Origin: Kumtagia sp963820075
GTDB lineage: Bacteria > Pseudomonadota > Alphaproteobacteria > Rhizobiales > Rhizobiaceae
Direction of reading: 5' to 3'
DNA: 64,000 nucleotides
Assembly: GCA_963820075.1 (NCBI GenBank)
Contig: CAWFYS010000006.1
Location: 186,001 to 250,000, forward strand
Part shown: positions 17,401 to 27,593 of the stretch, in pieces
Numbering within the stretch: the stretch's first letter is position 1
Layout of the letters: every line of letters begins with the position of its first letter
Made by a program: the position numbers and the translations under genes
Notes under the pieces: generated by a model
The model's input: only the letters and a program-made list of their open reading frames with translations
The model's database searches: none
What the model was told of the DNA's origin: nothing

Positions 17401-17591
17401 TCGTGCCGTCCTTCTACACGATCATGGACGATGCGGCGATCTGGACCGCGAGGCTGTTCCGCTGGGCTGTCAGGCCCAACGCCGCCGATGAGCACGGCGA
17501 TGCCCAGCACGGTACGGCGGCGCATCCGCACGGCCCGGCGCTGCATGTCCTGCCCCGCCCGGCGGCGACCTATCCTGTCGCGGCCGAGTAG
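14430..17591 (+). CDS. RND efflux pump permease (HAE1/AcrB type)
   Basis: A 1053-residue proton-driven exporter of the inner membrane. It has twelve membrane segments with two large periplasmic loops. The first helix lies near residues 12-30. The proton-relay Asp pair in GILVDDAIVEIENI falls near residue 400, and the second-half counterpart is GIVTKNAIMLVDF. Length matches AcrB/MexB homologues. Coupling with a TetR repressor and adaptor suggests export of toxic organic compounds; the substrates are unknown. The C-terminal tail (about residues 1015-1053) is His- and Pro-rich and not part of the fold. A GC hairpin terminator follows. Confidence 0.95.
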   Translation: MNWNFSAWAIRNPVAPILLFIVLILLGLMSFGKLPITRFPNIDVPIVNVTVIDPGVAPSELETQVSKRVEDAVANISGVKNVISTITEGSSQTLVEFRLEVDTQTAVNDVKDAVERIRGDLPATADAPIVSRVDVEGQAILTYAVSAPAMTIEELSWFVDDTVIRKMQGLKGVARVDRYGGVTREIKVELDADRLNALGATAASVNRALWAANVDLTGGSGKFASRDQAIRALGGAKSVADLESLEIPLSGGRMVRLSDIATVTDSWAEPKSFARFNNQTVVSFGVFRAKGASDVEVSERAEAAIAALQESHPGVTVTKVDNSVSYTEGNYDSAMEMLIEGAALSVIVVLLFLRNIRATIVAAVALPLSIIPTFWALDMMGFSLNLVSLLGITLVVGILVDDAIVEIENIVRHVKMGKTPYRASLEAADEIGLAVIAISATIMAVFAPVSFMGGIAGQYFKQFGLTVAVAVFFSLLVARLITPMMAAYFLRAEGHSEPKPGPFLRGYLALLRGTLRFRWLTLVVGIAFFAGSVYATRFLPSGFIPREDASRIVFSLELPPGSLLDDTRAVTDEVTRMILEHPEVENVYVIGGASPTGTLETRRATVIADLQHKSERDVPQWAIEETLLQELSALPDVRAYFVNDRGERALAFGVMGTDGAVLDAQARKIQSAMAATGKFRAVSSNAALDRPEVIIVPNLVRLAELGISTAALSETLRVATIGDIDANLAKFTVGDRQIPIRVQLNQKAKDDLSVVSTLPVPTPGGATVPLSSVAEIRFGQGPSSINRFNRERRIVIGADMAPGAELSEGLAIVWSLPEVKSMPAGTRIQETGDAEIMGEVFEGFATAMTTGLMLVLVVLVLLFGSVFHSFTILGSLPLAIGGVVAALWLTNSAISMPVVIGILMLMGIVTKNAIMLVDFAVEELKRGVPRKEAIIDAGRKRARPIVMTTIAMSAGMIPAALGVGDGGEFRAPMAIAVIGGLLVSTLLSLVFVPSFYTIMDDAAIWTARLFRWAVRPNAADEHGDAQHGTAAHPHGPALHVLPRPAATYPVAAE

Positions 17592-17615
17592 GGCGGACTG
17601 CGTTTCGCAAAGCGC

Positions 17616-17648
17616 GGCCGGCGCCCGCATCGGAGGCGCCGGCATTTT
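17616..17648 (+). terminator. Intrinsic-type terminator after the RND operon
   Basis: GGCCGGCGCC (17616-17625) and GGCGCCGGC (17635-17643) make a strong GC stem with a 9-base loop, followed by ATTTTG. It lies 25 bases after the pump stop codon. Confidence 0.75.
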
Positions 17649-17782
17649 GCGCAATAGCATCGCGAAACGAAGGGCGAGCAGGATCATCGCGCCGCGCACC
17701 GCCGCAGGAGAGAAGAGGTGCCGCGCACGGCAGCCGGACAGGGTGGGAATCTTCCGGCGGAAACCGACCGCGACCGTGCCGC

Positions 17783-18301
17783 TCAGCGGGACTCGACCTC
17801 GAACTCGACATCGACCTTTCCCGCCTTCTCGAAGGTCAGCGCGCCCGGAAAGGTTTCGCCGGCCTTGGGACGCTTCTTCAGTTCCATGAACATGAGGTGG
17901 AAGCCGCCGGGCTTCAGCGCGAACTCTCCGCCGGCCGGAATTTCGACGCCCGCGGGAACTGGACGCATGGTCATCACGCCCTCGGCGTTCACTGCCATCT
18001 CGTGGATTTCCGACTTGCCGGAGATTTCCGAACTGACGGAAAGCAGCCGGTCGGCAGTTGCGCCGTGGTTCTTGATGACCACATAGCCGGCCGCGACCCG
18101 CGCTCCTTCGGGAACCTCGCGCGACCACGGGTGGTCGATATCGAGGTCTGCCGCCTTGAAGTCATGTGCCCATAGCGGGCGTGACAGGATAAGCAGCAGC
18201 ATCAGCGTCAAGAAAAGAAAGCTGAGGCGCTGCCCGACGGCGGGTGACCGGGAGAGCAAAACGGCTTTCGATCGCGCCGGAGTGTGCAAGCAGGTGTTCA
18301 T
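17783..18301 (-). CDS. PCu(A)C-type periplasmic copper chaperone
   Basis: A periplasmic Cu(I) carrier that helps metallate cytochrome oxidase CuA or other copper proteins. The N-terminus has a long hydrophobic signal (LSFLFLTLMLLLILSRPLWA). The mature domain carries the copper ligand set HEM...MTM followed by FHLMFM, the H(M)x10Mx21HxM pattern of the family. The start is ambiguous: ATG at 18301 (MNTCLHTP) or 18337. I chose 18301 because it avoids overlap with the upstream SDR gene, leaving 32 bp. The two may be cotranscribed. Confidence 0.88.
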   Translation of the reverse strand: MNTCLHTPARSKAVLLSRSPAVGQRLSFLFLTLMLLLILSRPLWAHDFKAADLDIDHPWSREVPEGARVAAGYVVIKNHGATADRLLSVSSEISGKSEIHEMAVNAEGVMTMRPVPAGVEIPAGGEFALKPGGFHLMFMELKKRPKAGETFPGALTFEKAGKVDVEFEVESR

Positions 18302-18333
18302 GATGCTGCCTGTAATCGAGACGGGCGTGGCAA

Positions 18334-19131
18334 TCAAACGCTCCTGTAGCGCGGCGCCGGATCGCGGCGCGACATGTTCGGGTAGATCGCGCGGCGCGCG
18401 GCCTTGAGGGCTTCCCAGTCGGCATTGTCCGGCAGCGAGATAATGCTGACGCGCTCGCCTGCATCCAGGCCGGCAAGGGCCGCGTCGACCATGTCCTCGG
18501 CCGTCATCACCATGTCCGCGGGTATCTGGTTTACGTCGCGGCCGCCGCGCTCCCAGATTTCCGTCCGCGTCACACCCGGCAGCACGGCCTGCACCTGGAC
18601 GCCGAGCGGCGACAATTCCGTTTCGAGGCCTTCGCTAAGTGAAAGCATGAAGGCCTTGCTGGCGTTGTAGTAGACGCTGATGGCCGGCCTGTCATTGGCG
18701 ATGCCGGCAACCGAGGCAAGGTTGATCAGCGCGCCTCCGCGGCGCCTCGCCAGCGTCTCGGCGGCGACCCGTGCGAGACGGGCGGCCGCCACAACGTTGA
18801 GCTGAACCATAGTATCGAGCTTTTCCGCATCGGCCTCTATGGTTGGGCCGGTCACCGCCATGCCTGCATTGTTGACGAAGACGGCAATGTCGTCGCCCCG
18901 CAGCCTTGCCTCGACCAGCGCGCGGTCGGACGCGGCCGTCAGGTCTGCCCGCAAGACCTCCACGCGCACGCCCGTCTCGGCCCGCAGGCGAGAGGCGAGC
19001 GCATCGAGCCGCGCTTCGTCCCGTGCCACGATTACCAGGTCATATCCACGTCTTGCCAAACGGTCGGCGTAGATTTCGCCGATCCCGCTCGAAGCGCCGG
19101 TGACCAGCGCCGTACCCTTGCCGTTTGTCAT
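18334..19131 (-). CDS. Short-chain dehydrogenase/reductase
   Basis: A 265-residue classical SDR. The Rossmann cofactor motif is TALVTGASSGIG, the NAG motif is VNNAGMAV, and the catalytic Tyr/Lys lie in SVYYNASKAF. The basic residue after the second strand (VARDEARLD) suggests NADP(H). The start at 19131 (MTNGKG) is where SDR similarity begins; further upstream the frame runs into a repeat. The substrate is unknown. It is followed by the PCu(A)C gene with a 32-bp gap and divergent from the MocR regulator. Confidence 0.9.
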   Translation of the reverse strand: MTNGKGTALVTGASSGIGEIYADRLARRGYDLVIVARDEARLDALASRLRAETGVRVEVLRADLTAASDRALVEARLRGDDIAVFVNNAGMAVTGPTIEADAEKLDTMVQLNVVAAARLARVAAETLARRRGGALINLASVAGIANDRPAISVYYNASKAFMLSLSEGLETELSPLGVQVQAVLPGVTRTEIWERGGRDVNQIPADMVMTAEDMVDAALAGLDAGERVSIISLPDNADWEALKAARRAIYPNMSRRDPAPRYRSV

Positions 19132-19181
19132 TTCAGTCGCTCCTTGGGTGAGGTGCGTCGCACGACGATCGCGCGACGGTT

Positions 19182-19287
19182 CTAAGCAGACCTGCGTGGC
19201 TTCGCCCACGCTTCGCCTGCTTAGCCTCTTGTTTTGTCGCAGGTTTCTGTCGGAAAACCGTGACACACTTTTCCGGAACCTGCTTAG
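19182..19287 (+). repeat. Two-hairpin intergenic repeat R1, copy B (plus orientation)
   Basis: The clearest copy, 106 bp. Hairpin 1 has outer arms CTAAGCAG and CTGCTTAG around an inner GCGTGG/CCACGC stem with a CTTCG loop. Hairpin 2 has outer arms GCAGGTT/AACCTGC and inner CGGAAAA/TTTTCCG. It ends with a third CTGCTTAG. It lies in the 367-bp divergent region between the SDR and mocR genes. Confidence 0.88.
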
Positions 19288-19481
19288 AATATGCAAGTCG
19301 CCTGTGCCGCGCCTTTAGTAGCCCATCTTCCGACAAGCATGCAGCGGGCGGCGGCCGAGTTGAATAGCAAGAGACATGCGCGTGGAACAGGCCGGCGAGA
19401 TGCGCCGGCCGGCGAGGAAGCGTCATGCAAATGAAATCCCGAGTTGATCTGATCGTGGGGGTTGCACGTTTCATAGTAAGC

Positions 19482-19500
19482 ATACATTGTACCTATGTAT
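19482..19500 (+). promoter_or_regulatory. Palindrome overlapping the mocR start codon
   Basis: ATACAT (19482-19487) and ATGTAT (19495-19500) form a perfect dyad around TGTACCT. It touches the ATG at 19499. MocR-type regulators commonly bind dyads or direct repeats next to their own genes, so autoregulation is likely. Confidence 0.5.
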
Positions 19501-20923
19501 GGAAAATCAAGACGCGGAACAGACAACATTGACGGCGAAGGACGGCTGGCTGCCTGCTGTCTCGAAGGCCGCCGGGCCGCTCTACCTGGCGATAGCCGAT
19601 GCGCTGGCGGACGACATTGCATCGGGGCGGCTGCCGACCGGCGCGCGGCTTCCGCCGCAGCGGACGCTGGCCGAACGGCTTGGCATCGACTTCACGACGG
19701 TCAGCCGCGCCTATGCCGAGGCCCGCAAGCGCGGGCTGATAGAGGGGCGCGTCGGGCAGGGCACCTATGTCCGCGCGCGCCGGCCGTTGCCGCCCGCGGC
19801 GGCGGCGGCCGGGCTGATCGACATGAGCATGAACCTGCCGCCGCGCTTCGATGCTCCGGAACTCGCCGCTGCAATGTGGGACGGCATTGCGGATCTTGGG
19901 TCCAGCGGCGGCCTCGACCTGCTGCTGCGCTACCAGGAAGCGGGCGGGACTTCGCGGGACCGGGCGGCCGGCGCCTTGTGGCTGGCGGCGCGGCTGGGGG
20001 ATGTCAGTCCGGCGCGCCTGCTGGTTTGCCCCGGCGCGCAAGGCGGGCTGCTTGCGCTGCTCGGAACCCTCGCCGACCCCGGCGACAGGATTTGCACGGA
20101 GGCGCTAACCTATCCGGGTTTTCGCGCCGCGGCGGATTTCCTGCGGCTCCGCGTCGCCGGCATCGACATCGACGCCGAGGGCCTCCTTCCAGAGGCATTC
20201 GAGGCAGTCTGCAAGGAAGGCGCGCCGAAGGTACTCTATTGCAATGTGACCCTGCACAATCCAACCACCGCCACGCTTCCCCTCGCCAGGCGCGAGCGCA
20301 TCGTGTCGATCGCGCGGAAGTACGGCGTCGCCATCATCGAGGACGACGCCTACGGCGCTTTGCCTGACGATCCGGTGGCACCCTTGGCGACACTTGCTCC
20401 GGATATTGTCTATTACATCGCGGGCTTGGCGAAATGCCTCGCTCCCGCCCTGCGCGTCGCCTATCTGGCCGTACCGGAGGGCCGCTCGGTCGCGCAACTG
20501 GCCGGGGCGATCCGCGCGACGGCGGGCATGGCCTCTCCATTGACCGTTGCCATCGCGACCCGCTGGATCGAGGACGGAACGGCCCGATCCGTGCTTGCCG
20601 CGATCCGCGCCGAGACAAGGCACCGACAGGCGATTGCGGCGCGGATCTTGCCGGCGGACCTCGTCCAGGCCGATCCCGCCGGCTTTCACCTCTGGCTGAG
20701 ATTGCCGCCGCACTGGAGCCGCGGCGACTTCGCCGCCCGCCTGCGTTCGGCCGGCATCGGTGTCGTCGTCAGCGATGCCTTTTGCGTCGGGGGGACCGCG
20801 CCGGAAGCGGTAAGGCTCGGTCTCGGCGCCGCGCCGGACCGGGAACAGCTCGCCGCCAGCCTGCGGGTGGTCGCCGATCTCTTGTCGCAGCAGCCGGCGG
20901 CTGTGTCGATGATGGTCGTGTAA
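19499..20923 (+). CDS. MocR-family regulator (GntR DNA-binding domain fused to PLP aminotransferase fold)
   Basis: 474 residues. The N-terminal winged helix of GntR type is at about residues 25-95 (GARLPPQRTLAERLGIDFTT), and the remainder is an aspartate aminotransferase fold. PLP-site features are NPTTATLP, IIEDDAYG, and the Lys of AGLAKCLAPALRVAYL. The Ser usually found before this Lys is absent. Such proteins sense amino acids or vitamin B6 rather than catalyse. The target is not obvious: the neighbours are an SDR-PCu(A)C pair (divergent) and the bd oxidase operon (convergent). An in-frame TTG at 19487 is a less likely start. Confidence 0.9.
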   Translation: MENQDAEQTTLTAKDGWLPAVSKAAGPLYLAIADALADDIASGRLPTGARLPPQRTLAERLGIDFTTVSRAYAEARKRGLIEGRVGQGTYVRARRPLPPAAAAAGLIDMSMNLPPRFDAPELAAAMWDGIADLGSSGGLDLLLRYQEAGGTSRDRAAGALWLAARLGDVSPARLLVCPGAQGGLLALLGTLADPGDRICTEALTYPGFRAAADFLRLRVAGIDIDAEGLLPEAFEAVCKEGAPKVLYCNVTLHNPTTATLPLARRERIVSIARKYGVAIIEDDAYGALPDDPVAPLATLAPDIVYYIAGLAKCLAPALRVAYLAVPEGRSVAQLAGAIRATAGMASPLTVAIATRWIEDGTARSVLAAIRAETRHRQAIAARILPADLVQADPAGFHLWLRLPPHWSRGDFAARLRSAGIGVVVSDAFCVGGTAPEAVRLGLGAAPDREQLAASLRVVADLLSQQPAAVSMMVV

Positions 20924-20954
20924 GGCCCCGGCGGCCGCCTGTGGATGCCGCGCG

Positions 20955-21098
20955 TCAGGCGGTCAGGCCGGCGAGACCCATCAGCAGGCGGAAGGCGACA
21001 GCGACCAGTCCGACGGCGAGCACGCCGGCCGCCCACAGCACGATCAGCCAGCCGATCCGCTTCGGCCACGAAACCGGCGCCTGAGATGGAAAGTTCAT
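20955..21098 (-). CDS. DUF2474 small membrane subunit of the bd-type oxidase operon
   Basis: A 47-residue protein with one membrane helix (WLIVLWAAGVLAVGLVAVAF). Its position immediately after cydB, with the ATG sharing one base with the cydB stop codon (TGATG at 21100-21096), and its shape match DUF2474. These are small proteins that accompany cyanide-insensitive bd oxidases, analogous to CydX. It probably stabilises the oxidase in the inner membrane. Confidence 0.85.
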   Translation of the reverse strand: MNFPSQAPVSWPKRIGWLIVLWAAGVLAVGLVAVAFRLLMGLAGLTA

Positions 21099-22105
21099 CA
21101 GTGATAGCCCTCGCCGGCCTTCACCTTGCCGCGGAAGACGTAGTAGGACCACGCGGTATAGGCGAGAATGATCGGTATTATGAACAGCGCGCCGACCAGC
21201 GCGAAACCCATGCTCTGCGGCGGGGCGGCGGCCTCGCGGATCGTGATGTCGGGCGGAATGATGTAAGGCCACAGGCTGATGCCGAGCCCGCTATAGCCGA
21301 GAAACAGCAGGAACAGCGAGAGCACGAAGGGCGCGACATACGGCTCGCCCTTCAAGCTGCGCAGGATGGCCCAGGCGCTCACCAGCACCAGCGCCGGCAC
21401 TGGCGAGAAGAACACGACGTTGGGGAAGCTGAACCATCGCACGGCGATCTCGGGATGGGCAAACGGTGTCCATAGGCTGACGATGCCGATGACGGCGACG
21501 AGGGCGAGCGTAATGGGCCGCGCCAGCGTCACCATGCGCTGGTAGAGTGCCCCTTCCGTCTTGATGATCAGCCATGTGCATCCAAGCAGGGCGTAGGCCA
21601 CGACCAGCCCAAATCCGGTGAACAGGCTGAAAGGCGTGATCCAGTCGAGAGCGCCGCCGGTAAAGCTGCCATCCTGCGTCGGCAGGCCGTTCAGGAATGC
21701 TCCGAGCGACACACCCTGAAAGAAGGTGGCGAGATACGACCCGCCCATGAAGGCCAGATCCCAGAACGGCCGATGGCTCAGGTCGGCCTTGAAGCGGAAC
21801 TCGAAGGCGACGCCGCGCCAGATCAGGCCGAGCAGCATCAGCACCAGCGGCAGATAGAGCGCGCTGAGAATGACCGAATAGGCAAGCGGGAAAGCCGCCA
21901 TCAGCGCCGCGCCGCCCATGACCAGCCAGGTCTCGTTGCCGTCCCATACCGGCGCGACGCTGTTGACCATGACGTCGCGGTCGTCGCGGCTGCCGACAAA
22001 GGGAAACAGGATGCCGATGCCGAGATCGAAACCGTCCATGATAACGTACATCATGAGGCCGAAGGCGATGATGACGGCCCAGATAACCGGAAGATCGATG
22101 CCCAT
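21098..22105 (-). CDS. cydB: Cytochrome bd-type (CIO) ubiquinol oxidase subunit II
   Basis: Subunit II of the terminal quinol oxidase, 335 residues and about eight membrane helices. It begins MGIDLPVIWAVIIAFGLMMY with the conserved MDGFDLGIG and the W-D-G-N-E-TW motif. Together with CydA it reduces O2 to water without pumping protons. The start at 22105 lies 4 bp after cydA; upstream in-frame codons belong to the cydA end. The small DUF2474 gene is coupled at the 3' side. Confidence 0.95.
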   Translation of the reverse strand: MGIDLPVIWAVIIAFGLMMYVIMDGFDLGIGILFPFVGSRDDRDVMVNSVAPVWDGNETWLVMGGAALMAAFPLAYSVILSALYLPLVLMLLGLIWRGVAFEFRFKADLSHRPFWDLAFMGGSYLATFFQGVSLGAFLNGLPTQDGSFTGGALDWITPFSLFTGFGLVVAYALLGCTWLIIKTEGALYQRMVTLARPITLALVAVIGIVSLWTPFAHPEIAVRWFSFPNVVFFSPVPALVLVSAWAILRSLKGEPYVAPFVLSLFLLFLGYSGLGISLWPYIIPPDITIREAAAPPQSMGFALVGALFIIPIILAYTAWSYYVFRGKVKAGEGYH

Positions 22106-22109
22106 CGTC

Positions 22110-23540
22110 TCAGCCCTTCTGCTCGGATGGCGCGACCAGGTCCGCTTGGTCCGGCGCCGCCGAAAGCGGCCGGGAGGGCCGGCCGGCGCCCTGCCTTCCG
22201 TCATCGGCAGGCACGTCCTCGCCGGCCTCGGGACCCTTGCCGACGAGCTTCAGCATGTAGCGGGTGCCGATGCCGAAGACGATGAAATACACGACAATGA
22301 ACACAACGAGCGTTACGCTCATGGTCAGCGCCGAGTGATTGGACACCGCGTGCTCGGTGCGCATGACCCCATAGACGACCCAGGGCTGGCGGCCGATCTC
22401 GGTCGTGAACCATCCGGCCAGGATGGCTACCAGCCCGGCGGGGCCCATCAGGGTCGCGAAGCGCAGGAAAAGCCTCGATCGGAAGAGTTCGCCGCGCCAG
22501 CGCAGCCACAGCGCCCACACGGCAAGCAGCAGCATCAGCAGTCCCAGTCCCACCATCACGCGAAAGCTCCAGAAGACGATGGTCGCGTTCGGCCGGTCCT
22601 GCGGCGGGAAATCCTTCAGGCCGGGGAACTGGCCGTTCCATTCATGGGTGAGGATCAGGCTGCCAAGATGCGGCACCTGCACGGCGAACCGCGTCGTCTC
22701 GGCCTCCATGTCCGGCCAGCCGAAAAGCGTGAGCGGGACGGCCTCGCCCGGCATGTTTTCCCAGTGACCCTCTATCGCGGCGATCTTGGCTGGCTGATGT
22801 TTCAGCGTGTTGAGACCATGCTGGTCGCCGATCAAGATCTGCACCGGCGCGGAGAACAGCAGCATCCACATCGCCATCGACAGCATGGTCCGCACGCGGC
22901 CGTTGTCGTTGCCGCTGAGCATATGCCATGCGCCGGCAGCACCCACGAACAGCGCGGTCGACAGATAGGCGGCGACCGTCATGTGTGCGAGGCGATAAGG
23001 GAATGAAGGGTTGAAGATCACTTCGAACCAGTTCACGGGCACCACGATGCCGTTGATAATTTCGTGGCCCTGCGGCGTCTGCATCCAGCTATTGGAGGCC
23101 AGAATCCAGGTGGCGGAAACCAGCGTGCCCAACGCCACCATGATGGTCGAAAGGAAGTGCAGTCCCGGCCCGACCTTGTTCCAGCCGAACAGCATGACGC
23201 CGAGAAATCCCGCTTCCAGGAAGAACGCCGTCAGCACCTCGTAGGCAAGAAGCGGCCCGGTGACGCCCCCGGCAAAGGTGGAGAAGTGGCTCCAGTTGGT
23301 GCCGAACTGATAGGCCATGACCAGGCCGGAGACGACGCCCATGGCGAAGTTCACCGCGAAGATCTTTGACCAGAAATGGTAGAGGTCGCGGTAGACGGCA
23401 TCGCGCTTCCACAGCCACAGGCCCTCGAGCACCGCGAGGTAGCTGGCGAGGCCGATGGTGATCGCCGGGAATATGATGTGGAAGGAGACCGTGAAACCGA
23501 ACTGGATGCGCGCCAGTTCCAGGGCGGTCAGGCCGAACAT
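22110..23540 (-). CDS. cydA: Cytochrome bd-type (CIO) ubiquinol oxidase subunit I
   Basis: The haem-bearing subunit I, 476 residues. The expected haem ligands are visible: His in FTVSFHIIFPAIT and His in FPYRLAHMTVAAY. A short Q-loop and a GRQPWVVYGVMRT segment place it with the CioA/short-loop class, often cyanide-tolerant. The charged C-terminal tail (about 440-476) is unusual but poorly conserved in the family. The start at 23540 (MFGLTALELAR) matches subunit I; six extra upstream codons are possible. Neither an FNR-type box nor a clear promoter is visible upstream; a palindromic repeat (R3) lies there. Confidence 0.95.
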   Translation of the reverse strand: MFGLTALELARIQFGFTVSFHIIFPAITIGLASYLAVLEGLWLWKRDAVYRDLYHFWSKIFAVNFAMGVVSGLVMAYQFGTNWSHFSTFAGGVTGPLLAYEVLTAFFLEAGFLGVMLFGWNKVGPGLHFLSTIMVALGTLVSATWILASNSWMQTPQGHEIINGIVVPVNWFEVIFNPSFPYRLAHMTVAAYLSTALFVGAAGAWHMLSGNDNGRVRTMLSMAMWMLLFSAPVQILIGDQHGLNTLKHQPAKIAAIEGHWENMPGEAVPLTLFGWPDMEAETTRFAVQVPHLGSLILTHEWNGQFPGLKDFPPQDRPNATIVFWSFRVMVGLGLLMLLLAVWALWLRWRGELFRSRLFLRFATLMGPAGLVAILAGWFTTEIGRQPWVVYGVMRTEHAVSNHSALTMSVTLVVFIVVYFIVFGIGTRYMLKLVGKGPEAGEDVPADDGRQGAGRPSRPLSAAPDQADLVAPSEQKG

Positions 23541-23612
23541 CCGCAAACCTCCATGCAAGCTGTGGAGGCGAGGGGGCAGGGCTCCGAGCCCAGGCTATTG
23601 AAGGGTGAAAGT

Positions 23613-23740
23613 CTCCCCTCTCCGTCTTGCTTCGCAAGCCACCTCTGCGGGGGTGAGGATAGGCGCCAAGCTTGCCGCCGCTTATCCTCACCGCCGCGAA
23701 GCGGTGGAGCGGTGGCCGCGAAGCGGCCGGGGTGGGGGGT
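23613..23740. repeat. Multi-hairpin palindromic repeat R3
   Basis: A cluster of dyads in about 130 bp: CTTGC/GCAAG, GGTGAGGATA with TTATCCTCACC, CCGC/GCGG, and GGCCGC-GAA-GCGGCC. Outer C-rich and G-rich ends could also pair. It resembles highly abundant intergenic palindromes of Mesorhizobium-like genomes (from memory). It is the only copy in this window and sits upstream of cydA. Confidence 0.65.
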
Positions 23741-24310
23741 AAATAGCGATCCCGTTAACCCGGATTCGGAGTTCTGGGCGAGGCGGTGCCTGCTAGGCGG
23801 TCCGACCCCCAGCGACTCGTGTAGGTTTGGAGCGGCCACGATCCCGTTCCCATTTGCCACGGCAGGTTCCTCTCGCGCTGGTTGCCATACCATAGCCCAA
23901 CCGAAGCTCTTGTTGGAGATGTTGCGGCGATCCGTCGCTATGGCCGTCGCGCGACGACGCCGGCACCAAAATTCTCCGCCGTCGCCCGGCAATTTTCTTT
24001 CAAGTCCAACAGGTTATAGGCAAGTCCTCGTCAGCGCGGGTCGAGTAGCACCTGTGGGAGGCGCGCCGGGGCTCGAAGCGGCGCGACAATGGCTCCGCCC
24101 GCCGCGGTCGCCGCGCTTTGTCGGCAATGTCGCGGTGTTTCGACCCCTCCGAAAGCGAGGCTGTTGCCTGAATGGAACCAAACCTTCGCCCGAACGAAGC
24201 GATTGTATGGATGCTTCCTTGAATTCGTCACTTTGCGTCTTTATGTATGGATAACGATTGGATTGATTTTCTAAATCGGTGCGCGGCGATCTGCGCGGAT
24301 TGAGGTAAGG
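23741..24310. other. Intergenic region without a supported gene
   Basis: About 570 bp between the R3 repeat and the DUF983 gene. Open frames here have erratic composition and no motif. The last 70 bases are AT-rich and probably hold the promoter of the DUF983 gene. Nothing else is recognised. Confidence 0.4.
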
Positions 24311-24782
24311 ATGTCACGGGAGAAATATTCGGCGGAAGGCTACTCGCCGACCGACAATCCTCCGAAGACCGGTGCGCTGGGGCTTTGCCCACGCTGCCAG
24401 ACCGGCCATCTGTTTCTCGGGCTATCTGAAGATGGCGCCAAACTGTGAAGTATGCGGCCTGGACTATTCCTTCGCCGATCCGGCCGACGGCCCGGCTTTC
24501 TTCGCCATGACGATCGCGGCCGTCCCGGCGCTGGCCTTCGCCATCTGGTTCCAGGCTACTTTCGATGCCGCGCTCTGGGCCCATCTGTTCACGACCTTGC
24601 CGCTGACCATTCTGAGCTGCATGGCCCTGCTGCGTCCGCTCAAGGGCTGGCTGGTCTGTTCCCAGTTCTTCCACAAGGCCGAGGAAGGCTGCATCGACTA
24701 TGCGTGGCACGAACAGGCGTCACGCGATCGGCGCGAGGCCGACGGCATAGCAGACGGCGGCAAGGTGAGTTTGCGGGCTTGA
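24311..24782 (+). pseudogene. DUF983 membrane protein, interrupted by one extra T
   Basis: ATG at 24311 with a GAGGTAAGG ribosome site begins MSREKYSAEGYS and reads GLCPRCQTGHLF, the zinc-ribbon-like start of DUF983 proteins. The frame then runs into a stop. Removing one T from the TTT run at 24413-24415 joins it to SGYLKMAPNCEVCGLDYSFA and two membrane helices, giving a normal 156-residue DUF983 protein with the CxxC...CxxC pattern. So this is a +1 indel in a homopolymer, either a recent mutation or a sequence error. The function of the family is unknown. The gene is convergent with gyrB, 61 bp apart. Confidence 0.85.
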
Positions 24783-24843
24783 TCGGCGTGGAACCGCGGC
24801 AGCGTCTCGACCTGCCGTTCCGTCAAGCCTGCGACGATCGCGG

Positions 24844-27291
<2,448 letters not shown>

Positions 27292-27593
27292 GCAGAGCTT
27301 TCGTGTCCATGTCTTCGGAAGGCGCTCAAAAAACCCCGATTCGGGCGCGCCGCTGGATCATTAAGATATAAGCGCTCGCGACGGTTTCTCCAAATCCGCG
27401 AGGCGGCCGCAAGCGTAAAAGCCGCCTCCGCGATAACGTCATTTGCCTGGCGTGTCGAGGTTCGCGCGCCGGCCGGCTGGTCCGGCGTCTTCGGCGCACC
27501 ATAGGCATGGTGGTTGTGGTCGGGAAATGCTTTGCACGGCGAGGAACCGAGCGGTACAAGCCGCGATGAATCCGAACACCGGCAGGAAGCCTG
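27292..27593. other. Divergent promoter region of gyrB and rph
   Basis: 302 bp between divergently transcribed gyrB and rph. It must hold both promoters. I do not see a convincing -35/-10 pair, inverted repeat or small gene in it. Confidence 0.4.

Noticed and set aside
23376..24254. 292-codon plus-strand frame across the R3 repeat
   Set aside because: It starts antisense to cydA and reads through palindromes, giving the junk peptide typical of such repeats.
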